This document shows, piece after piece, positions 52,576-62,280 of a stretch of DNA of 64,000 nucleotides (position 1 is the first letter of the stretch; every line of letters begins with the position of its first letter). Origin of the DNA: Lachnospiraceae bacterium. Lineage in GTDB: Bacteria > Bacillota > Clostridia > Lachnospirales > Lachnospiraceae. The position numbers and the translations under genes were made by a program. The DNA lies in the NCBI GenBank assembly GCA_902362715.1, contig CABIXN010000001.1, positions 667,548 to 731,547 of the forward strand, read 5' to 3'. The notes beneath the pieces are model-generated. The model ran no database searches, was not told the DNA's origin, and saw only the letters and a list, made by a program, of their open reading frames with translations.

Positions 52576-54135
52576 CTACATCCGTTTTTCTCTCAGGACA
52601 GGCTTCAAACAAAATACCTGCTCAAAATGTTTTGCCTGCTGCTGAAATTTTTCCTGCTCCCAGTAGAATTTATTCTCTGACCGCACAGTAATCACAAGCT
52701 GACGGTCTTTTCTGACAATTTTAAACTCCTGCATTTTCTGCTTATGGCTTCTGTCCAGTGCATCTGTGAGCCGGAGAATCGAAGATAATTTGGCCACCAG
52801 CATATAATCCTCTTTGGAAATGTCCTCTAAAAGCTCTTCATAAGGATCCAGCGCAATGCCGTGGTATTTCACGGCCAGTGCAATAATTTTCCGTTCCCGG
52901 TGGGACAAGCCTATGATCTCCGATGCCATAATCATATGATAAGACATCTGTGAATGTCCTGCCAGGCAGACGTACTTTCCAATATCATGCAGATAAACCG
53001 CAGTCCTAAGTAAAAGCCGTTCCCGCTTTGCCATACCATGGGTCTTTTTTGCCGCATCAAAAACCGCCAGAGCAAACTGTTCCATAGCATTCATATGCTT
53101 TTCATCGCACTGATATCTGTGGGCGATCTCCCGGGCACAGGAGAGCACATCGTCCTCATAATCATGGACGGGACTTAAGATTTTTGACCTATGGGCATAA
53201 TCATAAGCAATTCCATCATTTAATGAAAATCCCGGAATCCAGACCATCTCAGCCCGGAAAGACCTGGCAAGGCCATAATACATCATCATACTTGGAAAAA
53301 ACACAGGATCGTTGCTGTTTAAGGATTCAAAACATTCTGCAAGACTTTCAATCGTACTTTCGCAGATCTGTTTCATATACGTTTCAAAATCCTTTACTTC
53401 CATTACAGTCCGGTATTCTGTATGTTCCGAAAAGGATACTTCCGCAGGAGTTTTTAATTCTTCCATGCAGATATCTTTCAGATAATTCCCCAGCACAATT
53501 ACATGTTTGATTTTTTTACTTCCCCCGTACAGCGCCCGGAAGGCATCCATCTCTTTCTCAGCCATTTCTAGTATCTGCCGTTCCGGATGTCCGGTCTTTT
53601 GCCGAAGCAGTGACATAATCCGAAGCACCCGAAGGGTTCCAAGGGGAATCTGTTTTGTAAGCGTCATATGTCCTTTTTCAAACATGGTGATCTGAAGGCT
53701 GCGTCCTCCCACATCAATAACGGCGCAGCCCTGCCGTGTAATTTCCGGAAATTCATTCATAACAGAAACGGATTTATAACTGAGATATTTCTGCTCGGAG
53801 TTGCTAAGAACCTGAATAGACAATCCTGTCCGGATTTTAATCTGGTCTAATACAAAAATCATATTTTTCGCCTGATTCCAGGCGCTGCTGGCATAAACTA
53901 GACATTCATCACAACGGTAGGATTGGCTGATCTGATAAAATTCATTCAATATTTCGCACAGCTCATCCACTTTCTCAGAGCCGATAAACTCTCTGGTATA
54001 AATTTCCTGCCCTACCTCAATCCGGTATCTGATGGTATCTACATCCCTGATGATCTTTTTCGAAGGAAGCTCCTGTATTTTCAGGCAGATCTCATAAGAT
54101 CCAATATAAATAGAAGCAATGGTTGTAATTTTCAT
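52576..54135 (-). CDS. ppx: Ppx/GppA phosphatase with C-terminal HD domain
   Basis: 519 aa. The N-terminal actin-like fold (about 1-300) has IYIGSYEICLKI in place of the usual DIGS-type phosphate motif, and GCAVIDVGGRSLQITMF with the second loop. The C-terminal half is an HD domain with YLHDIGKYVCLAGHSQMSYH and VKYHGIALDPYEELL. Family members hydrolyse polyphosphate and/or pppGpp. The first motif starts SIYIGSYE rather than DIGSNS, so catalytic activity should not be taken for granted. 15 nt before ppk1 and 4 nt after the chorismate mutase gene. Confidence 0.85.
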   Translation of the reverse strand: MKITTIASIYIGSYEICLKIQELPSKKIIRDVDTIRYRIEVGQEIYTREFIGSEKVDELCEILNEFYQISQSYRCDECLVYASSAWNQAKNMIFVLDQIKIRTGLSIQVLSNSEQKYLSYKSVSVMNEFPEITRQGCAVIDVGGRSLQITMFEKGHMTLTKQIPLGTLRVLRIMSLLRQKTGHPERQILEMAEKEMDAFRALYGGSKKIKHVIVLGNYLKDICMEELKTPAEVSFSEHTEYRTVMEVKDFETYMKQICESTIESLAECFESLNSNDPVFFPSMMMYYGLARSFRAEMVWIPGFSLNDGIAYDYAHRSKILSPVHDYEDDVLSCAREIAHRYQCDEKHMNAMEQFALAVFDAAKKTHGMAKRERLLLRTAVYLHDIGKYVCLAGHSQMSYHMIMASEIIGLSHRERKIIALAVKYHGIALDPYEELLEDISKEDYMLVAKLSSILRLTDALDRSHKQKMQEFKIVRKDRQLVITVRSENKFYWEQEKFQQQAKHFEQVFCLKPVLREKRM

Positions 54136-54139
54136 AATA

Positions 54140-54427
54140 TCACTCCTTTAAACTGAGCTTTTCCATAAATCCGCTCTGCTGACCGCGGCTGATAGCCATA
54201 ATACAGGTAAATAATTCCCGGACAGCTGCCTTATTTTCCTCCAAAACGGTAAGCTCCGATAATGTTTTAAGCTTTTCTTCCTCCCTGGTTTTGTCATACA
54301 CCGGCTTTTTGGCGGCAATTTTATACTCCGCCACCTGCGCGGTCAGCTTCATCCGCTCTTCAAACAGCTTTACGATCTGCCGGTCAACCAGATCAATATC
54401 CATTCTGATGTCTGATAAATCTCTCAT
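54140..54427 (-). CDS. chorismate mutase, AroQ class
   Basis: 95 aa all-helical protein. RMDIDLVDRQIVKLFEERMKL, VAEYKIAAKKPVYDKTREEE and the C-terminal ELFTCIMAISRGQQ match the monofunctional AroQ family, which turns chorismate to prephenate. AGGAGG precedes the ATG. It shares the ppx operon with only a 4-nt gap, though no other aromatic biosynthesis gene is near. Confidence 0.88.
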   Translation of the reverse strand: MRDLSDIRMDIDLVDRQIVKLFEERMKLTAQVAEYKIAAKKPVYDKTREEEKLKTLSELTVLEENKAAVRELFTCIMAISRGQQSGFMEKLSLKE

Positions 54428-54474
54428 TGCAATGATACCTCCTGTCTTTTATTTTCCCTGATTACAGTTTTCAA

Positions 54475-54512
54475 AACTATTTGTCCCACATGGGAAATGG
54501 CCAGATAGTTAT
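54475..54512 (-). terminator. hairpin downstream of polC
   Basis: On the minus strand AACTAT pairs with ATAGTT, with an inner CCCA/TGGG, followed by TTTG. It is a weak terminator between polC and the chorismate mutase gene. Confidence 0.45.
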
Positions 54513-54532
54513 TTTTCATCCGCCGCTGTCAA

Positions 54533-57500
54533 TTATAAATCAAACAGCGAAAGCTGATTTGATTCCGGAAGATCCCCAAGTAAATGCAGATCCGCCATCA
54601 GATCAATCACCGTTTTACTTACCTTTGTCCGCTGCCTGAAATCATCTTTTGATAAAAATGGACCGTCCTTGGCTGCTTCTACTACAGCATCTGCAGCTTT
54701 ATCTCCCAGTCCGTCTATGGTACTGATGGACGGCATTAATTTATTATCAATGATCTGAAAATGATGTGCTTTGGCAGAATAAATATCCACCGGAAGAAAT
54801 TCAAATCCCCTGGCATACATTTCCTGAACAATCCGCATATCCTTATATGTATCCTGCTCCTTTTTGGAAAGAGTATCCTTTCTGTGCTCATAATCCCTCA
54901 TATAATATTCCAGCCGCTCCTGCCCCTGACACATAAGTTCATAGTTAAAAGAAGTCGCCCGGATACTGAAAAACGCCGCATAATAAGCCAGAGGATAAAA
55001 TACTTTACAATAAGCAATCCGCCAGGCCATCATAACATAAGCCGCCGCATGGGCCTTTGGAAACATATATTTGATTTTTTTACAGGACCAGATATACCAG
55101 TCAGGCACCCCGTGAGCCGTCATTTCTTCTTCCCACTCGGGCTTTAACCCCTTTCCTTTCCGGACACTTTCCATAATGGTAAAAGAAAGCTCACTCTCTA
55201 GTCCCATACCAATCAGATAAATCATAATATCATCCCTGGTACAGATACAGGTAGAAATGGTTGCCTTTCCCTCCTGCAGCAGTGTCTGGGCATTTCCAAG
55301 CCACACATCTGTCCCATGGGACAGTCCTGCAATTCTCACCAGATCCGAAAACGCCTGGGGTTTTGTATCAATCAACATCTGCATGGCAAAATCAGTGCCA
55401 AACTCCGGAATCCCCAGGGCCCCCAGAGGGCATCCGTTAATGTCATCCGGCTTTACACCAAGGGCATCTGTATTTTGAAACAAAGACATTACTTCTTTAT
55501 TATCCAGAGGAATTGTGGTAGGATCAATTCCCGTCAGATCCTGAAGCATTCGAATCATGGTGGGATCATCGTGTCCCAGAATATCTAGTTTTAACAGGTT
55601 ATGGTCAATAGAATGATAATCAAAATGAGTGGTTACCGTATCTGTGGTCATATCATTGGCCGGACGCTGAACCGGCGTAAAGGAATAAATTTCCTCCCCC
55701 AGAGGCAGTACAATAATACCTCCGGGATGCTGCCCCGTGGTACGGCGGACACCTACACACCCCTGTACAATACGGTTGATTTCACAGTTTCTTTTGTGAA
55801 CTCCCCGCTCCTCATAATAATTTTTCACATATCCAAAAGCCGTTTTATCCGCCAGGGTACCAATGGTCCCGGCGCGGTACGTCTGTCCGTCTCCGAATAT
55901 AACTTCCGTATATTTATGGGCTTTACTCTGATAATCTCCGGAAAAATTTAAGTCAATATCCGGTTCTTTGTTTCCTTTAAATCCAAGGAACGTCTCAAAA
56001 GGAATATCAAAACCCTCTTTAATCAGCTTTTTTTTGCAGACCGGGCATTCCCTGTCCGGCATATCGCACCCTGCTTTTCCGGAATAACTTTTTACAAGCT
56101 CTGAATCAAAGTCCACATAATGACAGCCGCTGCATATATAGTGGGGGCTTAATGGATTTACTTCTGTAATACCTGCCATGGTAGCCACAAAGGAGGAGCC
56201 AACCGAACCTCTAGAGCCCACCAGATAGCCGTCTTCATTGGATTTCCAGACAAGCTTCTGGGCAATAATATACATAACGGCAAATCCATTGGATATGATG
56301 GAGTTTAACTCTCTCTCCAGACGCTCCGTTACAATATCCGGCAGTTCTTCCCCATACAGCTCATGGGCTTTGCTGTAACAGATATCACGAAGTGTCTGAT
56401 CCGAATTTTCGATTACAGGAGGACATTTATCCGGACGCACCGGTGAAATTTTTTCACACATGTCGGCAATTTTATTTGTATTGGTAATGACAACCTCTTC
56501 TGCCTTCTCACTTCCCAGATAAGAAAACTCCTCAAGCATCTCCTCTGTAGTTCTTAAATATAAAGGAGCCTGATCGTCCGCATCCTTAAATCCTTTGCCG
56601 GCCATAATAATTCTCCGGTAAACTTCATCCTCCGGATCCAGAAAATGCACGTCGCAGGTGGCCACTACCAGCTTTTTAAATTCCTCTCCCAGCTTCACAA
56701 TCCTTCGATTAATCTCTTTAATATCTTCTAGAGATTGTACCGGAGAGCTTTCGTTCCTGAGCATAAACTCATTATTTCCAAGAGGCTGGATTTCCAGATA
56801 ATCATAAAACTTCACCAGCCTTGCAATATCTTCCTCTGACTGTCCATTTAAAATTGCACGGTACAGCTCCCCTGCCTCGCAGGCCGAACCAAGAAGCAGT
56901 CCTTCCCGGTATTTTACAAACTCACTTTTTGGAATCCTGGGACGCCGGTTAAAATACTTAATATGAGAATCAGAAACAAGCCGGTACAGATTTACCCGCC
57001 CAATATCATTGGAAGCCAGAATAATCGCATGATAAGTGGGAAGCTTCTTAATGGTATTAGCATCCATATCCCCAAGCTCATTGAGCTGGTCTAGATTTTC
57101 AATCCCCCGGCTTTTTAACATATCCATCATCTTAACCATGATCTCCGCCGTACAGCCGGCATCATCCACCGCTCTGTGATGGTGGGCCAGGGAAACATTC
57201 AGTGCCTTGGCAACGGTATCAAGTTTAAACCGGTTTAAGCTTGGCAGCAGTGCTCTTGCAAGGGCTACCGTATCCACCACAGTTTTTTCACAGGCAAGTC
57301 CCAGCAGCTGACAGTTCCGCTTAATAAAGCTCATATCAAAGTCGGCATTATGGGCCACCATCACTGAGCCTTCACAAAACTCCATAAACTCCGGCAGAAT
57401 CTGTTCAATCACAGGGGCGTCCATCACCATCTCATCATTGATGCTGGTAAGCTTTTCAATTTCAAAGGGAATGGGAACCTGTGGGTTTACAAAGGTACTG

Positions 57501-59008
57501 AACCGATCCACAATTTTCATATCCCGGACTTTGACAGCTCCAATCTCAATAATTTTATTTTTATTGGGGCTGAAACCTGTTGTTTCCAGATCAAATACCA
57601 CATAACTGTCCCCAAGAGACTGGCCTTCTGATTTCGTCACCAGACCTTTTAAATCATCCACCAGGTAGGCTTCCACACCATAAATAATCTTAAAATCTCC
57701 GTTTTTCAGCTTTGTATGATTTGCCTCCGGAAAGGCCTGTACAGCGCCGTGATCTGTAATGGCAATTGCTTTATGGCCCCAGGTATCCGCCCGTTTTATA
57801 ATATCCTGAACGTCTGAAACGCCATCCATGTCACTCATTTTCGTATGACAATGCAGTTCCACACGCTTTACCGGGCTGTTATCTGTACGCCCCGTTGTAA
57901 AATCCGGTATTTTTTTGATTCCGGAAACAGAAGCAATGGTCAGATCACTGTCATATTTATCAATGGCTGTGACACCTTTTAATTTAATAAAATTTCCCGT
58001 TTTTAAATGGGGGACAATCTCCGGCAGATGCTCATTTTTAAAGAACATCTTAACCATAATGGTATCTGTAAAATCAGATACCGAAAACATCAGAATCGTT
58101 TTTTCATTTCGAATTTCCCTGGATTCAAAGGACATAATCTGACCTCTGATGCAGACCTCTCCCATTTCACCCAGAATCTGATCTACCGGTATGGTTTCTT
58201 CCTCAAAATCCCGGCCGTAAATAACATCCGGATTGTCTGAGCGCTTGAAAAATCCTCTGTCCCGAAAGTCCTTCCGTTTTCCTTCTTCCGCCTTTTTCCC
58301 GGAAAATGCTCCGGACTTCCCGTCATTTTTTTCCGTCTTAAGACTTTTTGCGGCAGGTTTTACATCCGGCTGCTTTTCAGAAGCCTGCACTGGTGCAATG
58401 CTCTCACTGCCATCCTGATGCCCTCCAATACCGGTCTGCTTTACAATACTGGCAACTCTGTTTTTTATAAGAATCTCCGCATTTTTCCGGAATTTGTTCT
58501 CTGTCTCCTGATAGTAAGTAAAATTCAGTTTGACAGACATCCCGCAGCGTCCGCAGAAAATCTTTTCCAGAATCTCATACAGTTCATCTTCCCTCTGACG
58601 GGCAATCAGCGTATCTTTCAGAGAAAATTCTATAACCGATTCTTCCGGAAAATGAACCTTAGAAGTTTTCAGCATATCATATTCCAGCATACTGTAATTT
58701 TTAAACTCTGTCAGAATGCTTTCCCAGTATACGGAAACCAGATTTTGGGGTGTATACTGGCCGGAAAGCTGAAACTTTTCCATCAGTTTAATTTTCAGTC
58801 CTTTTTCCGGAAAATACTGCTGCTTGATCTCCTTTTCCACTTCCAGAATACGGTCTTTGGTTATCAGCCGGCGGCTGAAAATATAAATGCGCAAAAGCTC
58901 TTTGCTCTGCACCCGGCCTACCCGTAGGATCTCCACATCCGAAAAAAGCTCTCCAAGATCTTGATTCAGTTTTAAATTAGAAAATACGTCATAAAACTGT
59001 GTTGCCAT
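54533..59008 (-). CDS. polC: DNA polymerase III alpha subunit, PolC type
   Basis: 1491 aa from the ATG at 59008 (GGGAG upstream); an 18-codon extension overlaps ispG further without a better site. Replicative polymerase of low-GC Gram-positives. N-terminal domain and OB fold (to about 375), then PHP (VELHCHTKMSDMDG near 383, split by the exonuclease), the inserted 3'-5' proofreading exonuclease (VVFDLETTGFSP near 470, HNADFDMSF, HHRAVDDA) and the polymerase core with the zinc motif CSGCHYVDFD/CDMPDRECPVCKK, SRGSVGSS and PDIDLNFSGDYQ. Complete. Confidence 0.97.
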   Translation of the reverse strand: MATQFYDVFSNLKLNQDLGELFSDVEILRVGRVQSKELLRIYIFSRRLITKDRILEVEKEIKQQYFPEKGLKIKLMEKFQLSGQYTPQNLVSVYWESILTEFKNYSMLEYDMLKTSKVHFPEESVIEFSLKDTLIARQREDELYEILEKIFCGRCGMSVKLNFTYYQETENKFRKNAEILIKNRVASIVKQTGIGGHQDGSESIAPVQASEKQPDVKPAAKSLKTEKNDGKSGAFSGKKAEEGKRKDFRDRGFFKRSDNPDVIYGRDFEEETIPVDQILGEMGEVCIRGQIMSFESREIRNEKTILMFSVSDFTDTIMVKMFFKNEHLPEIVPHLKTGNFIKLKGVTAIDKYDSDLTIASVSGIKKIPDFTTGRTDNSPVKRVELHCHTKMSDMDGVSDVQDIIKRADTWGHKAIAITDHGAVQAFPEANHTKLKNGDFKIIYGVEAYLVDDLKGLVTKSEGQSLGDSYVVFDLETTGFSPNKNKIIEIGAVKVRDMKIVDRFSTFVNPQVPIPFEIEKLTSINDEMVMDAPVIEQILPEFMEFCEGSVMVAHNADFDMSFIKRNCQLLGLACEKTVVDTVALARALLPSLNRFKLDTVAKALNVSLAHHHRAVDDAGCTAEIMVKMMDMLKSRGIENLDQLNELGDMDANTIKKLPTYHAIILASNDIGRVNLYRLVSDSHIKYFNRRPRIPKSEFVKYREGLLLGSACEAGELYRAILNGQSEEDIARLVKFYDYLEIQPLGNNEFMLRNESSPVQSLEDIKEINRRIVKLGEEFKKLVVATCDVHFLDPEDEVYRRIIMAGKGFKDADDQAPLYLRTTEEMLEEFSYLGSEKAEEVVITNTNKIADMCEKISPVRPDKCPPVIENSDQTLRDICYSKAHELYGEELPDIVTERLERELNSIISNGFAVMYIIAQKLVWKSNEDGYLVGSRGSVGSSFVATMAGITEVNPLSPHYICSGCHYVDFDSELVKSYSGKAGCDMPDRECPVCKKKLIKEGFDIPFETFLGFKGNKEPDIDLNFSGDYQSKAHKYTEVIFGDGQTYRAGTIGTLADKTAFGYVKNYYEERGVHKRNCEINRIVQGCVGVRRTTGQHPGGIIVLPLGEEIYSFTPVQRPANDMTTDTVTTHFDYHSIDHNLLKLDILGHDDPTMIRMLQDLTGIDPTTIPLDNKEVMSLFQNTDALGVKPDDINGCPLGALGIPEFGTDFAMQMLIDTKPQAFSDLVRIAGLSHGTDVWLGNAQTLLQEGKATISTCICTRDDIMIYLIGMGLESELSFTIMESVRKGKGLKPEWEEEMTAHGVPDWYIWSCKKIKYMFPKAHAAAYVMMAWRIAYCKVFYPLAYYAAFFSIRATSFNYELMCQGQERLEYYMRDYEHRKDTLSKKEQDTYKDMRIVQEMYARGFEFLPVDIYSAKAHHFQIIDNKLMPSISTIDGLGDKAADAVVEAAKDGPFLSKDDFRQRTKVSKTVIDLMADLHLLGDLPESNQLSLFDL

Positions 59009-59024
59009 TATACGATTACTCCCT

Positions 59025-60074
59025 TTACTTCCAGGAAAGCAGTTCTTCTCTGAGAACTGCAAGCAGTTCCTGTTCCGGTACTTTTCTGATAATTTCCCCG
59101 TGCTTCATCAGCAATCCTTCTCCCACGCCGCCGGCAATTCCAATATCCGCCTCTTTGGCCTCTCCCGGTCCGTTCACTACACAACCCATAACGGCAACCT
59201 TAATATTCAGAGGAATATCCGCAACCATGGTTTCCACCTGATTGGCAAGTCCGATCAGATCTATTTTTGTACGTCCGCAGGTGGGACAGGAAACAATCTC
59301 AATTCCGCCGGTTCTAAGCCCCAGAGTTTTTAAAATCAGCTTTGCGGACTTAATTTCCTCCAAAGGATCTCCGGTTAGAGAAACCCGGATCGTATCTCCG
59401 ATTCCCTGATGCAGAATCAGTCCCAGGCCCACAGCAGATTTAATATTTCCGCTGGTAACGGTGCCTGCCTCTGTAATTCCCACATGAAGAGGATATTTGG
59501 TCTGTTTCGCAATCAGCTCATGAGCCCGGACACACATCATCACATCTGAGGATTTAATGCTGATTACCAGATTGTCATATCCGAAGGACTCTATTTTATG
59601 TACCTTATCAAGAGCACTTTCCACAATTCCTTCTGCTGTAACCCCCCGGTACTTTTCTACTAAATGTTTCTCCAAAGAGCCGCTGTTAACCCCTACACGA
59701 ATGGGAATGTTACGCTCCCTGGCCGCATCAATGACGGCTTTTATTTTCTCATCACTGCCAATATTTCCAGGATTAATCCTGATTTTATCTGCGCCTGCCT
59801 CTATAGCAGCTATAGCCAGCCTGTAATCAAAATGGATATCCGCCACAAGAGGAATGGAAATCTGTTTTTTGATTTCCCGTAAAGCCTCTGCCGCTTCCAA
59901 AGTTAGCACAGCACACCGGATAATATCACACCCGGCCGCAGTAAGACGTTTAATCTGTCTGACTGTAGACGGAATATCTTCTGTTTTTGTATTCGTCATA
60001 GACTGAATCAAAATGGGGTTATCTCCCCCAATCGCCCGGTCTCCGATTTTTATTACTTTTGTCATCCTTCGCAT
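59025..60074 (-). CDS. ispG: 4-hydroxy-3-methylbut-2-enyl diphosphate synthase (flavodoxin)
   Basis: 349 aa, sixth step of the MEP pathway. A TIM-barrel part with IQSMTNTKTEDI and VADIHFDYRLAIAAIEAGADK leads to the iron-sulfur domain: VSCPTCGRTKIDL holds two cysteines and MGCVVNGPGEAKEADIG the third. GAGGAG precedes the ATG. In the operon uppS-cdsA-dxr-rseP-ispG-polC. Confidence 0.97.
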   Translation of the reverse strand: MRRMTKVIKIGDRAIGGDNPILIQSMTNTKTEDIPSTVRQIKRLTAAGCDIIRCAVLTLEAAEALREIKKQISIPLVADIHFDYRLAIAAIEAGADKIRINPGNIGSDEKIKAVIDAARERNIPIRVGVNSGSLEKHLVEKYRGVTAEGIVESALDKVHKIESFGYDNLVISIKSSDVMMCVRAHELIAKQTKYPLHVGITEAGTVTSGNIKSAVGLGLILHQGIGDTIRVSLTGDPLEEIKSAKLILKTLGLRTGGIEIVSCPTCGRTKIDLIGLANQVETMVADIPLNIKVAVMGCVVNGPGEAKEADIGIAGGVGEGLLMKHGEIIRKVPEQELLAVLREELLSWK

Positions 60075-60086
60075 GATTTTTCTCCT

Positions 60087-61118
60087 CTAAAAAATCTTTC
60101 GGAAATCGTTAAACATAACTGCCGCCATCAAAAGCAGTAAACACATCAGTCCCACAAAGTGAACCATTCCCTCTCTGTTTGGATTCATTCGCCTTCCCCG
60201 GATTCCCTCAATAATCAGAAATACAAGACGTCCTCCGTCAAGAGCCGGAAGGGGAAGCAGATTCATAACACCGAGATTGGCGGACAGAAGAATTGCTATG
60301 TTTAACATATTTAAAAATACATAATAGATACCATCCGCGATACTCTGCTCATAGGTATCCGCAACGGTCTTTACAATTCCCACAGGACCTGACAAATCAT
60401 TAAAGCTCACCTGATTTGTCACAAGCATCTTTAGACTTCCCACCGTGTACCAGACCCAGTATTTCATTTCATAAAAACCATATTTCAGTGTTTCTAAAGG
60501 TCCGGCCTTTACATATTCTCCACCGCCCCGGAAGCCTACCAGGTAGCTGCCTGATTCCTCATCATATTTTGGAACCAGCGTGGTCTCATAAACTTCTCCG
60601 TTCCGCTCATAAGTAACCTCAACGGTTTCTCCCTGGTGGAACATGGTGTAGGCGCTGATCTCATTATAAAAATGAATCTTTTTGTAATTCATCTTTAAAA
60701 TTGTATCACCAGCCTGCATTCCCGCCTCCTGGGCAGCATAACCGTCAATGACATCCGAAATTACAGGTCTCATATACCCGTGACAGCCAATCAGAATTAC
60801 AGAAAACACAAAGGCCATCAGAAAATTAAACAGCGGTCCTGCTGCTACAACACTGATTCTGGCAGGCACCGATTTTTTATAAAAGGAACGGTTATCATCA
60901 CTTTCCTCATCCTCGCCTTCCATCATGCAGGCTCCTCCAAAGGGCAGCAGTTTAATGGAATATTTTGTTTCTCCCCTGGTAAAACCAATAATTGTCGGCC
61001 CCAGTCCAAGACAGAACTCATTGACGCGGATCCCGTTCTTTTTTGCCAGCAGAAAATGTCCCAGTTCATGAAAAAGTATGATGATGCTGAAAAGAATAAT
61101 AGCAATTACAAATTTCAA
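60087..61118 (-). CDS. rseP: RseP/RasP site-2 metalloprotease
   Basis: 343 aa, intramembrane zinc protease that cuts anti-sigma factors and signal peptide remnants. FHELGHFLLAKK gives the HExxH site in the first membrane helix, a PDZ domain spans about 110-185 (AAQEAGMQAGDTILKMN), and NLLPLPALDGGRLVF the third zinc ligand. The start is TTG, 4-5 nt after AGGTGG, and follows the dxr stop directly. Confidence 0.95.
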   Translation of the reverse strand: MKFVIAIILFSIIILFHELGHFLLAKKNGIRVNEFCLGLGPTIIGFTRGETKYSIKLLPFGGACMMEGEDEESDDNRSFYKKSVPARISVVAAGPLFNFLMAFVFSVILIGCHGYMRPVISDVIDGYAAQEAGMQAGDTILKMNYKKIHFYNEISAYTMFHQGETVEVTYERNGEVYETTLVPKYDEESGSYLVGFRGGGEYVKAGPLETLKYGFYEMKYWVWYTVGSLKMLVTNQVSFNDLSGPVGIVKTVADTYEQSIADGIYYVFLNMLNIAILLSANLGVMNLLPLPALDGGRLVFLIIEGIRGRRMNPNREGMVHFVGLMCLLLLMAAVMFNDFRKIF

Positions 61119-61119
61119 A

Positions 61120-62262
61120 TTACCACCTGCTCTCTATAAATTCATAAGCAGCTTTTTCTGTATCTAAAATCTCATCCACAGAAGGATTTTCCAGAAATCT
61201 GCAGTTCTCCATATACGCTTCTATTATTTCCGGAATATCCAGGAAATTTATCTTTCCGTTTAAAAATTTGTCAACTGCGCTTTCATTTGCGGCATTAAAC
61301 GCTGTGGGAATATTCCCGCCCCGTCTCATAGCATCAAAGGCCAGCCGCAATCCCGGAAACGTCAAAAGATCCGGTTTTTCAAAGGTAAGGCCCGCCAGTT
61401 CAAAAAAGTCCAGACGTCTGCCGCTTAAAGGACGCCTTTTGGGATAATACAGCGCATATTGAATGGGCAGACGCATATCCGGTGTGCCAAGCTGCGCTAT
61501 CACTGCGCCGTCCTCATACTGTACCATAGAATGAATGACACTTTGAGGATGTACCACAACCTGTATCCGGTCCAGATCTGTCCCAAACAGCCACTTAGCT
61601 TCCATTACTTCCAGCCCTTTGTTTACAAGGGTAGCGGAATCAATGGTAATTTTCCTTCCCATAGACCAGTTAGGATGCTTCAGAGCATCTTCCGGCCGGA
61701 TATGTAACAAATCCTTCCGGCACTTCCCACGAAAGGGTCCGCCGGAAGCCGTTAACAGGATTTTATCTATTTTATTTCCGTTTTCTCCATTTAATGACTG
61801 AAAGATTGCACTGTGTTCGCTGTCTACCGGTAAAATAGAGCAGTGATATTTCTCCGCTAAAGGCATGATCAGATGCCCCGCCGTTACCAGCGTTTCTTTA
61901 TTGGCCAGTGCAATATCCTTACCGGCCTTTATGGCTGCTATGGTTGGACGGATTCCAAGCATCCCCACAATGGCCGTCACTAAAAGATCTGTCTGCGGAC
62001 AGACTGCAAGTTCCAGCAGACCTTCCATACCGGACACAATTTTTACATTACAGTCTGCTGTTTTCACCCGGAGCTCTCTGGCCGCTTCCTGAGTCCACAC
62101 TGCCGCAATTTCCGGACGAAATTCCCGGATCTGTGCTTCTAAAAGTTCAATATTGCTCCCGGCAGCCAGTCCGGCAACCTTAAGATCTCCCTGTTCTCTG
62201 ACCACACAAAGCGTCTGTGTCCCAATGGATCCTGTGGAACCCAAAACTGCAATTTTTCTCAT
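61120..62262 (-). CDS. dxr: 1-deoxy-D-xylulose-5-phosphate reductoisomerase
   Basis: 380 aa, second step of the MEP pathway. The NADPH fold is VLGSTGSIGTQTL; ANKETLVTAG and LPVDSEHSAIFQ bind metal and substrate; TASGGPFRG and HPNWSMGRKITIDSATLVNKG (in part HPNWSMGRKITIDSATL) follow. AAAGGAG lies upstream. Encodes, with ispG and ispH in the same window, the isoprenoid supply used by UppS. Confidence 0.97.
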   Translation of the reverse strand: MRKIAVLGSTGSIGTQTLCVVREQGDLKVAGLAAGSNIELLEAQIREFRPEIAAVWTQEAARELRVKTADCNVKIVSGMEGLLELAVCPQTDLLVTAIVGMLGIRPTIAAIKAGKDIALANKETLVTAGHLIMPLAEKYHCSILPVDSEHSAIFQSLNGENGNKIDKILLTASGGPFRGKCRKDLLHIRPEDALKHPNWSMGRKITIDSATLVNKGLEVMEAKWLFGTDLDRIQVVVHPQSVIHSMVQYEDGAVIAQLGTPDMRLPIQYALYYPKRRPLSGRRLDFFELAGLTFEKPDLLTFPGLRLAFDAMRRGGNIPTAFNAANESAVDKFLNGKINFLDIPEIIEAYMENCRFLENPSVDEILDTEKAAYEFIESRW

Positions 62263-62280
62263 ATCACTATAATACTCCTT

